A DNA stretch of 64,000 nt from Sanguibacter antarcticus. Lineage in GTDB: Bacteria > Actinomycetota > Actinomycetes > Actinomycetales > Cellulomonadaceae. A program made the position numbers and the translations under genes. The notes under the pieces were generated by a model, which searched no databases, was not told the DNA's origin, and saw only the letters and a program-made list of their open reading frames with translations. How positions within the stretch are numbered: position 1 is the first letter of the stretch; the number at the start of each line of letters is the position of its first letter. The stretch covers positions 1,922,001 to 1,986,000 of the forward strand of contig NZ_PDJG01000001.1 of assembly GCF_002564005.1 (NCBI RefSeq), in the 5' to 3' direction. This document shows, one piece after another, positions 19,031 to 26,792 of this stretch.

Positions 19031-19128
19031 ACGAATGCCCAGGCGCCCAGGCGGACGGCGCTGCACAGGGACGATCGGCCGCTCCCCGGTGGTGAACCCC
19101 ACCCTCGCCAGTCGCGACCGCCACCGAT
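19031..19128 (-). ncRNA. ZTP (pfl-motif) riboswitch in the purH leader
   Basis: Read on the minus strand, the leader has GGTCGCGACTGGCG (19109-19122), then GGGTGGGGTTCACCACCGGG (about 19087-19106) followed by GAGC, and later CCGCCTGGGCGCCTGGGCA near 19035-19053. These are the hallmarks of the pfl RNA: the GUGACUGGCG-like strand, the hairpin ending CCACCGGGGAGC, and the terminal CCGCCUGGGCA. The class senses ZTP/ZMP, which accumulate when 10-formyl-THF is short, and purH consumes ZMP, a standard target. An imperfect GGAG-CCAC/GTGG-CTCC hairpin (19002-19020) between the aptamer and the RBS may act as the expression platform. Confidence 0.85.
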
Positions 19129-19137
19129 CCTATCGGC

Positions 19138-19872
19138 TCAGTCGAGATCGATGAAGAGCCCGACGCCTGCGGCTGCCGTCGCGATGGTCACGTCGAAGGT
19201 CCGCGCGTAGTCGGTGACGACCTTGTGCAGGTGTCCGAAGAGCTCGGTGCTGATGGCTCCGACGAGGGAGGAGAAGAGGGTGAAGGACCGGAGGGTGGCG
19301 ACCTCGAGCGCTCGGCGGTCCTCGGGGTCGGTGCCTGCGGTGGTGCCGAGGAACGCGAGGGTGTCGTCGGCGAGCAGCCCGGTGGTGTCGAAGTCGGGTC
19401 CCGGGCTCTGGAGGGAGCCGTCGGCGATGGCACCGCGGACGGTCGTCAGGAGGACCTGCCAGATCCGGGTAGCGGAGTCGACGGTCTCCTGCGGGGCCTC
19501 GTATCCCGGGACGGGCGTGCCGTAGACGAGCTCGAAGATGCGTGGGTTCGCGATCGCCCAGGCACGGACGCCGCGAGCCACCTCGAGCCAGGTCTGTGCG
19601 GCGTCGGCCCCGTGGGCCCGGGCACGCGCGGCGGTGTCTTCGCACACTGCGCCGACGGCGTCGTATCCCTCGATGACGAGGAGGGTGAGGAGCGCGTCGC
19701 GGGAGTCGACGTACCGATAGACGGCGGAGGACGCCATGCCGAGGTCGCGTGCGACGGCGCGGAGGGAGAGCGCCGCTGCTCCCTCGGTGTCGAGCCGTGC
19801 TCTGGCTGCGGAGACGAGCTCGGCCATCACTTCTGCGCGTGCACGGTCGCGTGCGGTACGGGGAGCGTTCAT
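19138..19872 (-). CDS. TetR/AcrR family transcriptional regulator
   Basis: A 244-residue regulator. The N-terminal helix-turn-helix reads LSLRAVARDLGMASSAVYRY, and the C-terminal part (FELVYGTPVPGY, ADDTLAFLG, SLVGAISTELFGHL) fits the TetR_C/WHG ligand-binding type. The ATG at 19872 is chosen; the upstream extension would run through the divergent promoter region. It is divergent from an NAD-dependent epimerase-like gene, with two GAGC-N3-GCTC palindromes between them, so it probably represses that gene and itself. Its 3' end lies about 10 bp from the purH riboswitch. Confidence 0.88.
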   Translation of the reverse strand: MNAPRTARDRARAEVMAELVSAARARLDTEGAAALSLRAVARDLGMASSAVYRYVDSRDALLTLLVIEGYDAVGAVCEDTAARARAHGADAAQTWLEVARGVRAWAIANPRIFELVYGTPVPGYEAPQETVDSATRIWQVLLTTVRGAIADGSLQSPGPDFDTTGLLADDTLAFLGTTAGTDPEDRRALEVATLRSFTLFSSLVGAISTELFGHLHKVVTDYARTFDVTIATAAAGVGLFIDLD

Positions 19873-19892
19873 CAGGACAGTCTGCCTTGCGA

Positions 19893-19976
19893 GAGCGCTG
19901 CTCGCACAGCCGATCACTGCTCTTGACAGCGTCAGGACACTTCTGCGAGCATCGATCACATTAGAGAGCAGTGCTC
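19893..19976. promoter_or_regulatory. Paired GAGC-N3-GCTC palindromes, probable TetR operators
   Basis: GAGCGCTGCTC (19893-19903) and GAGCAGTGCTC (19966-19976) are palindromes with 4-5 bp arms, flanking the divergent promoters. In addition CACTGCTCT (19915-19923) is an exact inverted copy of AGAGCAGTG (19965-19973). The arrangement fits autoregulation by the adjacent TetR protein. Confidence 0.5.
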
Positions 19977-19993
19977 ACACTTTGGAGAGAACC

Positions 19994-20956
19994 ATGACCC
20001 TGCACGTCATCCTCGGCAAGGGGCCGATCGGCACCACCACCGCAGCCCAGCTACTCGCGGCAGGCGACGAGGTCCGCATCGTCAGCCGCTCAGGACGCCC
20101 CGAGAAAGGAGACGCCTCGACCGCCGGAGCCCAGCACGTCGCCGCAGACGCGGCCGACGCGGCACACCTGGTCCGCGCCACCCAGGGCGCCGACGTCCTC
20201 TACAACTGCGCCAACCCGGCCTACCACCGCTGGCTCACCGACTGGCCACCGGTCGCCGAAGCGCTCCTCGCCGCTGCCGAGGCACACGACGCGATCCTCG
20301 TCACCGCCGCCAACCTCTACGTCTACGGCCCCACGAATGGCCCGATGACCGAGACGACCCCGATGTCCAGCACGCTCCCGAAGTCCCAGGTCCGCGCCGA
20401 CATGTGGCGCGAGGCCCAGCGCCGGCACCTCGCCGGTCGCGTCCGCGCGACCGAGGTCCGCGCGAGCGACTACATCGGACCACGCGCCCTCGTCACGTCC
20501 CACGTCGGCGAACGCCTCATCAGCCCCCTCCTCGCTGGACGCACGATCCGTCCCATCGGCAACGCCGACGCCCCGCACACCTGGACGTACCTGCCAGACC
20601 TCGCCGCAGCGCTCGTCGCCGCCGGCCGGACGGAGAGCGCCTGGGGCCACGCCTGGCACGTCCCCTCGCCAGAGCCGCGCTCGTTCCGCGAGGTCGCCGA
20701 CATCTTCGCCGTCGCCGCCCGGCGCGCCGGCCCTGTCCCCGAGCCCCGGGTCAGCGCCATCCCCCTGTGGGCGATCGCAGCAGCAGGCGCCGCCGTCCCG
20801 ATGATGCGCGAGATCCACAAGATCGGCTACCAGTTCTCGCGGTCGTTCGTCATGGACTCGACCGCGTCGCAGCACGCCCTCGGCCTCTCCCCCACGTCGT
20901 GGAAGGCCATCGCGAGCGAGACCCTGGACTGGTGGTACGCCGCGCAGCCGGTGTAG
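19994..20956 (+). CDS. NAD-dependent epimerase/dehydratase-like (extended SDR) protein
   Basis: A 320-residue Rossmann protein starting MTLHVILGKGPIGTTTAAQL with a GxGxxG-like nucleotide site. ANLYVYGPTNGPMTE resembles the substrate region of extended SDR epimerases, and SDYIGPRA follows, but a clear YxxxK catalytic pair is not visible, so it may be an atypical NAD(P)-binding protein. GGAGAG precedes the ATG at 19994. It is divergent from and probably controlled by the TetR gene. Substrate is unknown. Confidence 0.75.
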   Translation: MTLHVILGKGPIGTTTAAQLLAAGDEVRIVSRSGRPEKGDASTAGAQHVAADAADAAHLVRATQGADVLYNCANPAYHRWLTDWPPVAEALLAAAEAHDAILVTAANLYVYGPTNGPMTETTPMSSTLPKSQVRADMWREAQRRHLAGRVRATEVRASDYIGPRALVTSHVGERLISPLLAGRTIRPIGNADAPHTWTYLPDLAAALVAAGRTESAWGHAWHVPSPEPRSFREVADIFAVAARRAGPVPEPRVSAIPLWAIAAAGAAVPMMREIHKIGYQFSRSFVMDSTASQHALGLSPTSWKAIASETLDWWYAAQPV

Positions 20957-20967
20957 GAGGACGCCTG

Positions 20968-21708
20968 TCAGAGAGTCGGCGACACCGTCCGGTCGCTCCC
21001 GACGACGGCGTCTCGCCCGTCCACGTGCAGGCCACCCCGGGCGATGCGCCCGACCCACTCCACGAGCAGACGACGCTCCTGCGTCTTGATCCGCTCGTGC
21101 AGCGTGGCCTCGTCGTCGTCGGGCTCTACGGGAACAGCGACCTGCGCGATGATCGGCCCGGTGTCGACCCCTGCATCGACCACGTGCAGCGTGCACCCCG
21201 TGACACGCACCCGGTAGGCGAGCGCGTCACGGACACCGTGCGCACCAGGAAACGCCGGGAGGAGCGCCGGGTGGGTGTTGACCGTCCGCCCCCCGAAACG
21301 AGCGAGGAAGGCCGGGCCGAGGATGCGCATGAACCCTGCGCTCACCACGTAGTCGGCGTGGAAGACGGACACGGTCTCTGCCAGAGCCACGTCCCACTCG
21401 CCGCGGTCGGCGAAGGACCGCGGCTCGACGACCGCGCTCGCGACACCGGCGTCGCGAGCGAGCTCGAGCGCTCCGGCCTGGGGCGTGTCCGTCACCACGG
21501 CGACGACGCGTGCGCCGTACCCGGCGTCGTCGTGCGCGGCCAAGAGTGCGGCGAGGTTGCTGCCACCACCCGAGGCGAGGACGACGAGCCGCGCGGTCGC
21601 CGAGCCTGTCCCGACCACCTCGACAGCGTGGCCAGACGGCGTGCGCACGCCCTTCGCGTGACCGTGCGCGGTCGGGTTCGATCGGGGAGCAGGGCGCGAT
21701 GACGTCAC
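20968..21708 (-). CDS. purN: Phosphoribosylglycinamide formyltransferase
   Basis: A 246-residue GAR transformylase that adds a formyl group from 10-formyl-THF in purine synthesis. ARLVVLASGGGSNLAALLAA is the phosphate-binding start of the domain; YVVSAGFMRILGPAFLARF and TVNTHPALLPAFPGAHG carry the active-site Asn and His, and VDTGPIIAQ the Asp. The GTG at 21708 (TCCGGGGGTG context) is chosen because longer starts overlap the divergent membrane protein; it still leaves about 35 extra N-terminal residues compared with typical PurN (about 200), so a later start is possible. Confidence 0.93.
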   Translation of the reverse strand: MTSSRPAPRSNPTAHGHAKGVRTPSGHAVEVVGTGSATARLVVLASGGGSNLAALLAAHDDAGYGARVVAVVTDTPQAGALELARDAGVASAVVEPRSFADRGEWDVALAETVSVFHADYVVSAGFMRILGPAFLARFGGRTVNTHPALLPAFPGAHGVRDALAYRVRVTGCTLHVVDAGVDTGPIIAQVAVPVEPDDDEATLHERIKTQERRLLVEWVGRIARGGLHVDGRDAVVGSDRTVSPTL

Positions 21709-21777
21709 CCCCGGAACTCTAGCCGGTGAACGTCTCACGACGGCGAGGCACCTGCGGAGATGGGCGACAATGGTCAC

Positions 21778-22332
21778 ATGGCAAACCCGTACGCGCCGAA
21801 GCCTCCGGGCAGCTCCGCCCCTCCTCGCGACCACGAGGACCCACCCACCGGACCGCCACCCGACGGGCAGGGCAGCGACGCACCGGCCAGCCGGCCTCCC
21901 GAACGGCAGAAGGACGGCAGCCGACGCCGCACACCACGCACGCCTGTCGACCCCGCGATCATGGTTCCCCTCTCACGTCGGATCATGCTCTTCGCCCTCG
22001 TCCTGCTGGCGTGCCTCCTCCTCAGCACCGCACCGCTCCCGTGGCGGATGGGCAGCGTCGCGCTCGCGGCGGCCGCCCTCGTCCTCGGCGGGACGGCGCT
22101 CCGACGCGCCTGGCGCGCCAAGGTGCGCGGCGCGCTCATCGTCGCGATCGCCGCCGGGATGGCGGTCTCGGTGACGCTCGGTCTCGCGACGCTCGCCGTC
22201 ATCCCGGTCTGGGACATCGAGATGGCACGCCAGACCTGCATGGACGGGGCGATCACCCACTCGGCCCAGATCGGCTGCTTCACCGACTACCGCGACGCGC
22301 TCGAGACGTATCAGGACTCCCTCACGGGGTAG
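21778..22332 (+). CDS. Pro-rich membrane protein of unknown function
   Basis: A 184-residue protein: about 65 Pro/Ser/Arg-rich cytoplasmic residues, then three hydrophobic helices (RIMLFALVLLACLLL, MGSVALAAAALVLGG, GALIVAIAAGMAVSVTLGLA) and a short C-terminal domain with two cysteines (TCMDGAITHSAQIGCF) likely outside the membrane. Its place beside purN and the perM-like gene corresponds to Rv0954 in mycobacteria, also a Pro-rich membrane protein, though homology was not tested. Its end overlaps the convergent perM-like gene by 11 bp. Confidence 0.7.
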   Translation: MANPYAPKPPGSSAPPRDHEDPPTGPPPDGQGSDAPASRPPERQKDGSRRRTPRTPVDPAIMVPLSRRIMLFALVLLACLLLSTAPLPWRMGSVALAAAALVLGGTALRRAWRAKVRGALIVAIAAGMAVSVTLGLATLAVIPVWDIEMARQTCMDGAITHSAQIGCFTDYRDALETYQDSLTG

Positions 22333-23656
22333 GGGCGCTGCTCCCGTCCGCGGCAGCCCCGGCGCCACCGGGGCGGCGCGCCACCAGGCGGCGCAGCGCG
22401 CCGTGCACCTCCGGCCGCACCGCGACGAGGACGAGAAGGCACCCGAGCGCGACGAGCGCCGCGACGCACAGCCCGACGAAGGTTCCTGACGCACCGACGT
22501 CCTGGAGCCGGCCAGGACCCGCAGCACCTGACGCGAAGGCGACGAGCGCCCCGCTGAGGACCCCAGCCCCGAGCCCGCACACCGGTGCCAGCACGAGCAC
22601 GTGCCACCACGCGATCCGCTCGAGCGCGCGATGGACGACCAGCCCTGCGACGACGCCCACGACCACCACGACGACCGGTGCCCATGCGCCCGGCCCACCG
22701 CCCGCCGACGGACCAGGGAGCGCCCCGAGGAGCGGGAGCGCCGGGAGCGGTCCCGACGTGACGCCCTCGATCCCGAAGTGTGTCCCCGTACCGACCGCGA
22801 AACCGGGACCCGCGAGCCACGTGAGCGCCCAGACGACGAGGTCCGGGACGAGCGCGAGCTGGGCGACCGCGAGCGACACACCGCTCAGCCCGTCGAGCCC
22901 GAGCGCCGCGACGACGTCCCGGCTCGCAGACCGGCCGGAGAGCACCCACACGAGCACGAGGAGCGAGGACGTCAGGACGAGCAGCGCAGCGGCGACGAAG
23001 GCACCGCGCAGGCCGACGGAGAGGCTCAGCGGCAGCCGCCCGATGAGTGCGGCGGAGCTCCGACGGAGGTGACCGGCGTCCGGGCGCGTGAGCACCCCTG
23101 CCCCGAGCCCGAGAGCCCCGACCAGAAGACCGCCTCCGAGCGCGGCGACCACCTGGGAGACCTCGCCCGCACCCGCCACGAGCGCGACGAAGCAGACCCC
23201 GACCGTATAGGCGAGCACCCCCGCGACCAGGGCCGGCCACGTCGATCGCATCGTCCGGCGAGCCGAGGCGAACGCTCCGAAGACCGCGACGGCGCTCAGC
23301 CCCAGCGGGACGAGCGTCAGGGTCGCCGGTCCGGTGACGAACGGGACCCCGTGGGCGAGCAGCCAGACGCCGCTCGCTGTGCCCAGCGCCCCGCCCCACG
23401 GTGTGGGCTGGTCACCGGCCTGGGCCGCACCGGCGACCGCGATCGCGACCGCCGGGACGAGCATCACCGCGAGCGAGAAGAGGAATGCTTGGACGCCGCT
23501 GAGCGCACCCGACACCCACGACGACGGTGCGCCGGGGACCGAGCCCGACGAGGAGTCCGACGGGAAGCGCTGCTCGAGGGTGCGCCGGAACGCACCGAAG
23601 CGGTCGACGACCACAGGCTCCGGTGGCGGCGACGCGGCGGGGGGGCGTGGGGACAC
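22322..23656 (-). CDS. DUF6350/PerM-like polytopic membrane protein
   Basis: A 444-residue integral membrane protein with about nine hydrophobic segments, for example SGVQAFLFSLAVMLVPAVAI, LVAGVLAYTVGVCFVALVAG and VVVVVVGVVAGLVVHRAL. Position between sucD and purN matches mycobacterial perM (Rv0955), implicated in stabilising the divisome, and the actinobacterial DUF6350 family. A role in cell division is inferred from position and topology only. Confidence 0.7.
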   Translation of the reverse strand: MSPRPPAASPPPEPVVVDRFGAFRRTLEQRFPSDSSSGSVPGAPSSWVSGALSGVQAFLFSLAVMLVPAVAIAVAGAAQAGDQPTPWGGALGTASGVWLLAHGVPFVTGPATLTLVPLGLSAVAVFGAFASARRTMRSTWPALVAGVLAYTVGVCFVALVAGAGEVSQVVAALGGGLLVGALGLGAGVLTRPDAGHLRRSSAALIGRLPLSLSVGLRGAFVAAALLVLTSSLLVLVWVLSGRSASRDVVAALGLDGLSGVSLAVAQLALVPDLVVWALTWLAGPGFAVGTGTHFGIEGVTSGPLPALPLLGALPGPSAGGGPGAWAPVVVVVVGVVAGLVVHRALERIAWWHVLVLAPVCGLGAGVLSGALVAFASGAAGPGRLQDVGASGTFVGLCVAALVALGCLLVLVAVRPEVHGALRRLVARRPGGAGAAADGSSAPTP

Positions 23657-23766
23657 CCCCTCATGGTCCCCCGAGAGGTCCGCACGCCGCGGCAGGCAGT
23701 CCGGCGAGCCGCCCGAGAACCACGCACCGGCACCGGCCCGCGAGCCGGAGCAGCCCGTGGGACGAC

Positions 23767-23801
23767 GAAGGGCCGTCCTGCACGTGGCAGGACGACCCTT
23801 C
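23767..23801. terminator. Hairpin terminator downstream of sucD
   Basis: GAAGGGCCGTCCTGC (23767-23781) pairs with GCAGGACGACCCTTC (23787-23801) with one C-A mismatch. On the minus strand it lies about 50 nt after the sucD stop and ahead of the perM-like gene, ending the sucCD transcript. Confidence 0.75.
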
Positions 23802-23849
23802 AGGCTCGCGCCCGTGACGGCTACGCGAGGGTGGTGCAGATGGTGCAGG

Positions 23850-24737
23850 TCAGGACAGGATCTCGCGCATGAGCGCAGCCGTCTCGGACGGCGTCTTGCC
23901 GACCTTGACGCCGGCGGCCTCGAGCGCTTCCTTCTTGGCCTGCGCCGTGCCCGACGAGCCGGAGACGATGGCGCCAGCGTGGCCCATCGTCTTGCCCTCG
24001 GGTGCGGTGAAGCCTGCGACGTAGCCCACGACGGGCTTCGTCACGTGCTCCTTGATGTATGCCGCTGCACGCTCTTCGGCGTCGCCGCCGATCTCGCCGA
24101 TCATGACGATCGCAGCGGTGTCGGGGTCGGCCTCGAACGCCTCGAGAGCGTCGATGTGCGTCGTCCCGATGATCGGGTCTCCGCCGATGCCGATCGCGGT
24201 GGAGAAGCCGAAGTCCCGGAGCTCGTACATCATCTGGTACGTGAGCGTCCCCGACTTCGACACGAGCCCGACCTTGCCCGGGCCCGTGATGTTCGCCGGG
24301 ATGATGCCGACGTTGGAGAGTCCGGGGCTGATGAGGCCGGGGCAGTTGGGGCCGATGAGCCGCACGCCCTTCTCCTGCGCGAGCGTGAAGAACTCAGCGG
24401 TGTCCTTGACGGGCACACCCTCGGTGATGATGACGACGAGCGGGATCTGAGCCTCGATCGCCTCGACCACGGCGGCCTTGGTGAAGGCCGGCGGGACGAA
24501 GATCACGGAGACGTCAGCGCCTGTGGCGGCGATCGCGTCGGAGACCGACCCGAAGACCGGGACGTCCACGGTGGACTCGCCCGACGCGAAGGACACGGAC
24601 GTGCCGGCCTTGCGCGGGTTGACGCCGCCGACGACGTTGGTGCCCGAGGCGAGCATGCGCGTGGTGTGCTTCTGCCCCTCGGAACCGGTCATGCCCTGGA
24701 CGATGACCTTGGAGTCCGCAGTGATGAAGATTGCCAT
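23850..24737 (-). CDS. sucD: Succinyl-CoA synthetase subunit alpha
   Basis: A 295-residue alpha subunit that, with SucC, converts succinyl-CoA to succinate with formation of ATP/GTP. It starts [20 protein letters not shown], has [12 protein letters not shown] for CoA binding and [17 protein letters not shown] with the phosphorylated histidine. The start at 24737 gives the family length; the longer frame upstream is antisense-like to sucC. The sucC stop is about 30 bp upstream, so the two form an operon. Confidence 0.97.
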   Translation of the reverse strand: MAIFITADSKVIVQGMTGSEGQKHTTRMLASGTNVVGGVNPRKAGTSVSFASGESTVDVPVFGSVSDAIAATGADVSVIFVPPAFTKAAVVEAIEAQIPLVVIITEGVPVKDTAEFFTLAQEKGVRLIGPNCPGLISPGLSNVGIIPANITGPGKVGLVSKSGTLTYQMMYELRDFGFSTAIGIGGDPIIGTTHIDALEAFEADPDTAAIVMIGEIGGDAEERAAAYIKEHVTKPVVGYVAGFTAPEGKTMGHAGAIVSGSSGTAQAKKEALEAAGVKVGKTPSETAALMREILS

Positions 24738-24768
24738 GGTGTCTGCTTCTGCTCTCGTACTCGGGCCG

Positions 24769-25950
24769 TCAGGCGTTCGTCGCGGCAGCGTGGGCGAGCT
24801 CGGCCGCCTTGTCGGCGCCGCCGTCCATCGTGTCCGCAATGGTGATGAGCGGGTGAGCGGCGTCCGCGAGGATGCGGCGGCCCTCCTCGACGTTGTTGCC
24901 GTCGAGACGGACCACGAGCGGCTTCGTCGCGTGGTCCCCGAGGATCTCGAGCGCCTTGACGATGCCGTTGGCGACAGCGTCGCACGCCGTGATGCCACCG
25001 AAGACGTTGACGAACACCGACTTCACCTGAGCGTCACCGAGGATGACGTCGAGCCCAGCAGCCATGACCTCGGCAGAGGCGCCGCCCCCGATGTCGAGGA
25101 AGTTGGCGGGCTTGACGCCGCCGTGCTGCTCACCGGCGTAGGCGACGACGTCGAGGGTGCTCATGACGAGCCCTGCCCCGTTGCCGATGATGCCGACGGT
25201 GCCGTCGAGCTTGACGTAGTTGAGGTCGTTCTCCTTGGCCTTCGCCTCGAGAGGGTCGGCCGCAGCGGTGTCCTCGAGCTCTGCGTGGTCCGCATGACGG
25301 AACCCTGCGTTCTCGTCGAGGGTGACCTTGCCGTCGAGAGCGACGATGGAGCCGTCCTCGGTGCGGACGAGAGGGTTGACCTCGACGAGCGTCGCGTCTT
25401 CCTCCTTGTAGACCGTCCATAGCTTCTGGAAGGCGTCGGCGATCTGCGCCTTGATGTCGTCCGGGAATCCGGCCGCGGTCGCGATCTCGTCGGCCTTCGC
25501 CTGGTCGATGCCCACGAGCGGGTCGACAGCGACGCGTGCGAGGGCCTCCGGGCGCTCGACAGCGAGCTGCTCGATCTCCATGCCGCCCTCGACGCTCGCC
25601 ATGGCGAGGTAGGTGCGGTTGGACCGGTCGAGGAGCACAGAGAAGTAGAACTCCTCCGCGATCTTCGCGCCCGCCGCGATCATGACGCGGTGGACCGTGT
25701 GGCCCTTGATGTCCATGCCGAGGATCTCTGCAGCCTTCTCGGCGGCCTCGTCGGGCGAGTGGGCGAGCTTGACGCCGCCCGCCTTTCCGCGGCCTCCGGT
25801 CTTGACCTGCGCCTTGACGACGACAGTTCCTCCGCCGAGCTTTTCTGCGCCTGTGCGAGCTTCTTCAGGGGTGGTGGCGACCACTCCCCCAAGCACGGGT
25901 ACGCCGTGCTTCTCGAAGATGTCGCGCGCCTGGTATTCGAACAGGTCCAC
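24769..25950 (-). CDS. sucC: Succinyl-CoA synthetase subunit beta
   Basis: A 393-residue beta subunit with an ATP-grasp fold. It begins with [20 protein letters not shown], and [20 protein letters not shown] is the nucleotide-binding loop; where many homologues have [12 protein letters not shown] this one has [12 protein letters not shown]. The GTG at 25950 is chosen since the annotated N-terminal motif starts there. TCTCGACATCGAGA, shared with icd, lies 36 bp upstream. Confidence 0.96.
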   Translation of the reverse strand: MDLFEYQARDIFEKHGVPVLGGVVATTPEEARTGAEKLGGGTVVVKAQVKTGGRGKAGGVKLAHSPDEAAEKAAEILGMDIKGHTVHRVMIAAGAKIAEEFYFSVLLDRSNRTYLAMASVEGGMEIEQLAVERPEALARVAVDPLVGIDQAKADEIATAAGFPDDIKAQIADAFQKLWTVYKEEDATLVEVNPLVRTEDGSIVALDGKVTLDENAGFRHADHAELEDTAAADPLEAKAKENDLNYVKLDGTVGIIGNGAGLVMSTLDVVAYAGEQHGGVKPANFLDIGGGASAEVMAAGLDVILGDAQVKSVFVNVFGGITACDAVANGIVKALEILGDHATKPLVVRLDGNNVEEGRRILADAAHPLITIADTMDGGADKAAELAHAAATNA

Positions 25951-25982
25951 CCTGCTGCGTCCTTTCGTCGACCGGTACACAG

Positions 25983-26002
25983 GTGTCTCGACATCGAGAC
26001 AC
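25983..26002. promoter_or_regulatory. 20-bp palindrome upstream of sucC
   Basis: GTGTCTCGACATCGAGACAC is a perfect 9+2+9 inverted repeat 33 bp ahead of the sucC start. Its core TCTCGACATCGAGA matches the icd site at 13588-13601 in 12 of 14 positions. Probable operator for a shared TCA-cycle regulator. Confidence 0.55.
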
Positions 26003-26085
26003 TTTCTCCACAGCGTAGTGCCGAACGTCCTCTGGTGGTGCCCCCACGAGTGTTTGCTCGGCCACAGTGTGCTTTTCGGGACAGA

Positions 26086-26763
26086 TCAGGCCCTTCCGGC
26101 AGACGCCGGCATGGCACCACCCTCGGACGGCTGGACGACGACGAAGCCCGGGCCGTAGAACGAGTACTGCACCGCTTCTCCGGACCCGCCACGGAGCATC
26201 GACCTGACGTTCATGCTGTTGACGAGGGTGGGCGTGATGCTCGCCGACCAGCAGACAGCAGCATCCGTGTCGACGAAGACCGGCTGCTGCGAGCAGTCGA
26301 GGATGAGGGGCGGCCCGTCGGAGGTGAGCGCGACCGTGCCGTGCCCGCCGACGACCGTGTTGAACAGCCCACCACCCATGATCCCGGCACCTCGGGTGCG
26401 GTGCACGTCCCACGTGAGACTCGCGTCGAACGCGAGGATCGAGCCACCACCCACGCTGATGCCCTCGCCTTCGAGGAGGAGCGTGAAGATCGTGCTCGCC
26501 GCGCGTGCGAAGTAGACCTCGCCCTGGCCGGCGACGCGCATGAGCGGCTGGTCCTCGGACGTGACGACGCGCTTCATGAGCTTGGCCACGCTGCCCGCAC
26601 CCTCGTGGTGAAAGGTGACCGTCCCGGTGTAGGCGACCATGACGCCCTTCGCCGCCAAGACGTCGGGCCCGAGCGCCACCTTGAGCATCTTGGAGCTCTG
26701 GAGCGTGTATCGCTCGCCGGTGTTCACCGCATTGTGAACCTGGTTGAAGAGTTCGCTTCGCAT
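26086..26763 (-). CDS. AIM24 family protein
   Basis: A 225-residue beta-rich protein of the AIM24 (formerly DUF124) family, seen in GSVAKLMKRVVTSEDQPLMR, GQGEVYFARAASTIFTLLLE and the glycine-rich GAGIMGGGLFNTVVGGHGTV. The family is widespread; a mitochondrial member affects inner-membrane architecture, but the bacterial role is unknown. It lies between pcrA and sucC on the same strand without obvious operon spacing. Confidence 0.85.
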   Translation of the reverse strand: MRSELFNQVHNAVNTGERYTLQSSKMLKVALGPDVLAAKGVMVAYTGTVTFHHEGAGSVAKLMKRVVTSEDQPLMRVAGQGEVYFARAASTIFTLLLEGEGISVGGGSILAFDASLTWDVHRTRGAGIMGGGLFNTVVGGHGTVALTSDGPPLILDCSQQPVFVDTDAAVCWSASITPTLVNSMNVRSMLRGGSGEAVQYSFYGPGFVVVQPSEGGAMPASAGRA

Positions 26764-26792
26764 GGTGACGAGTATGCGTGCAGTCGGCTGTG

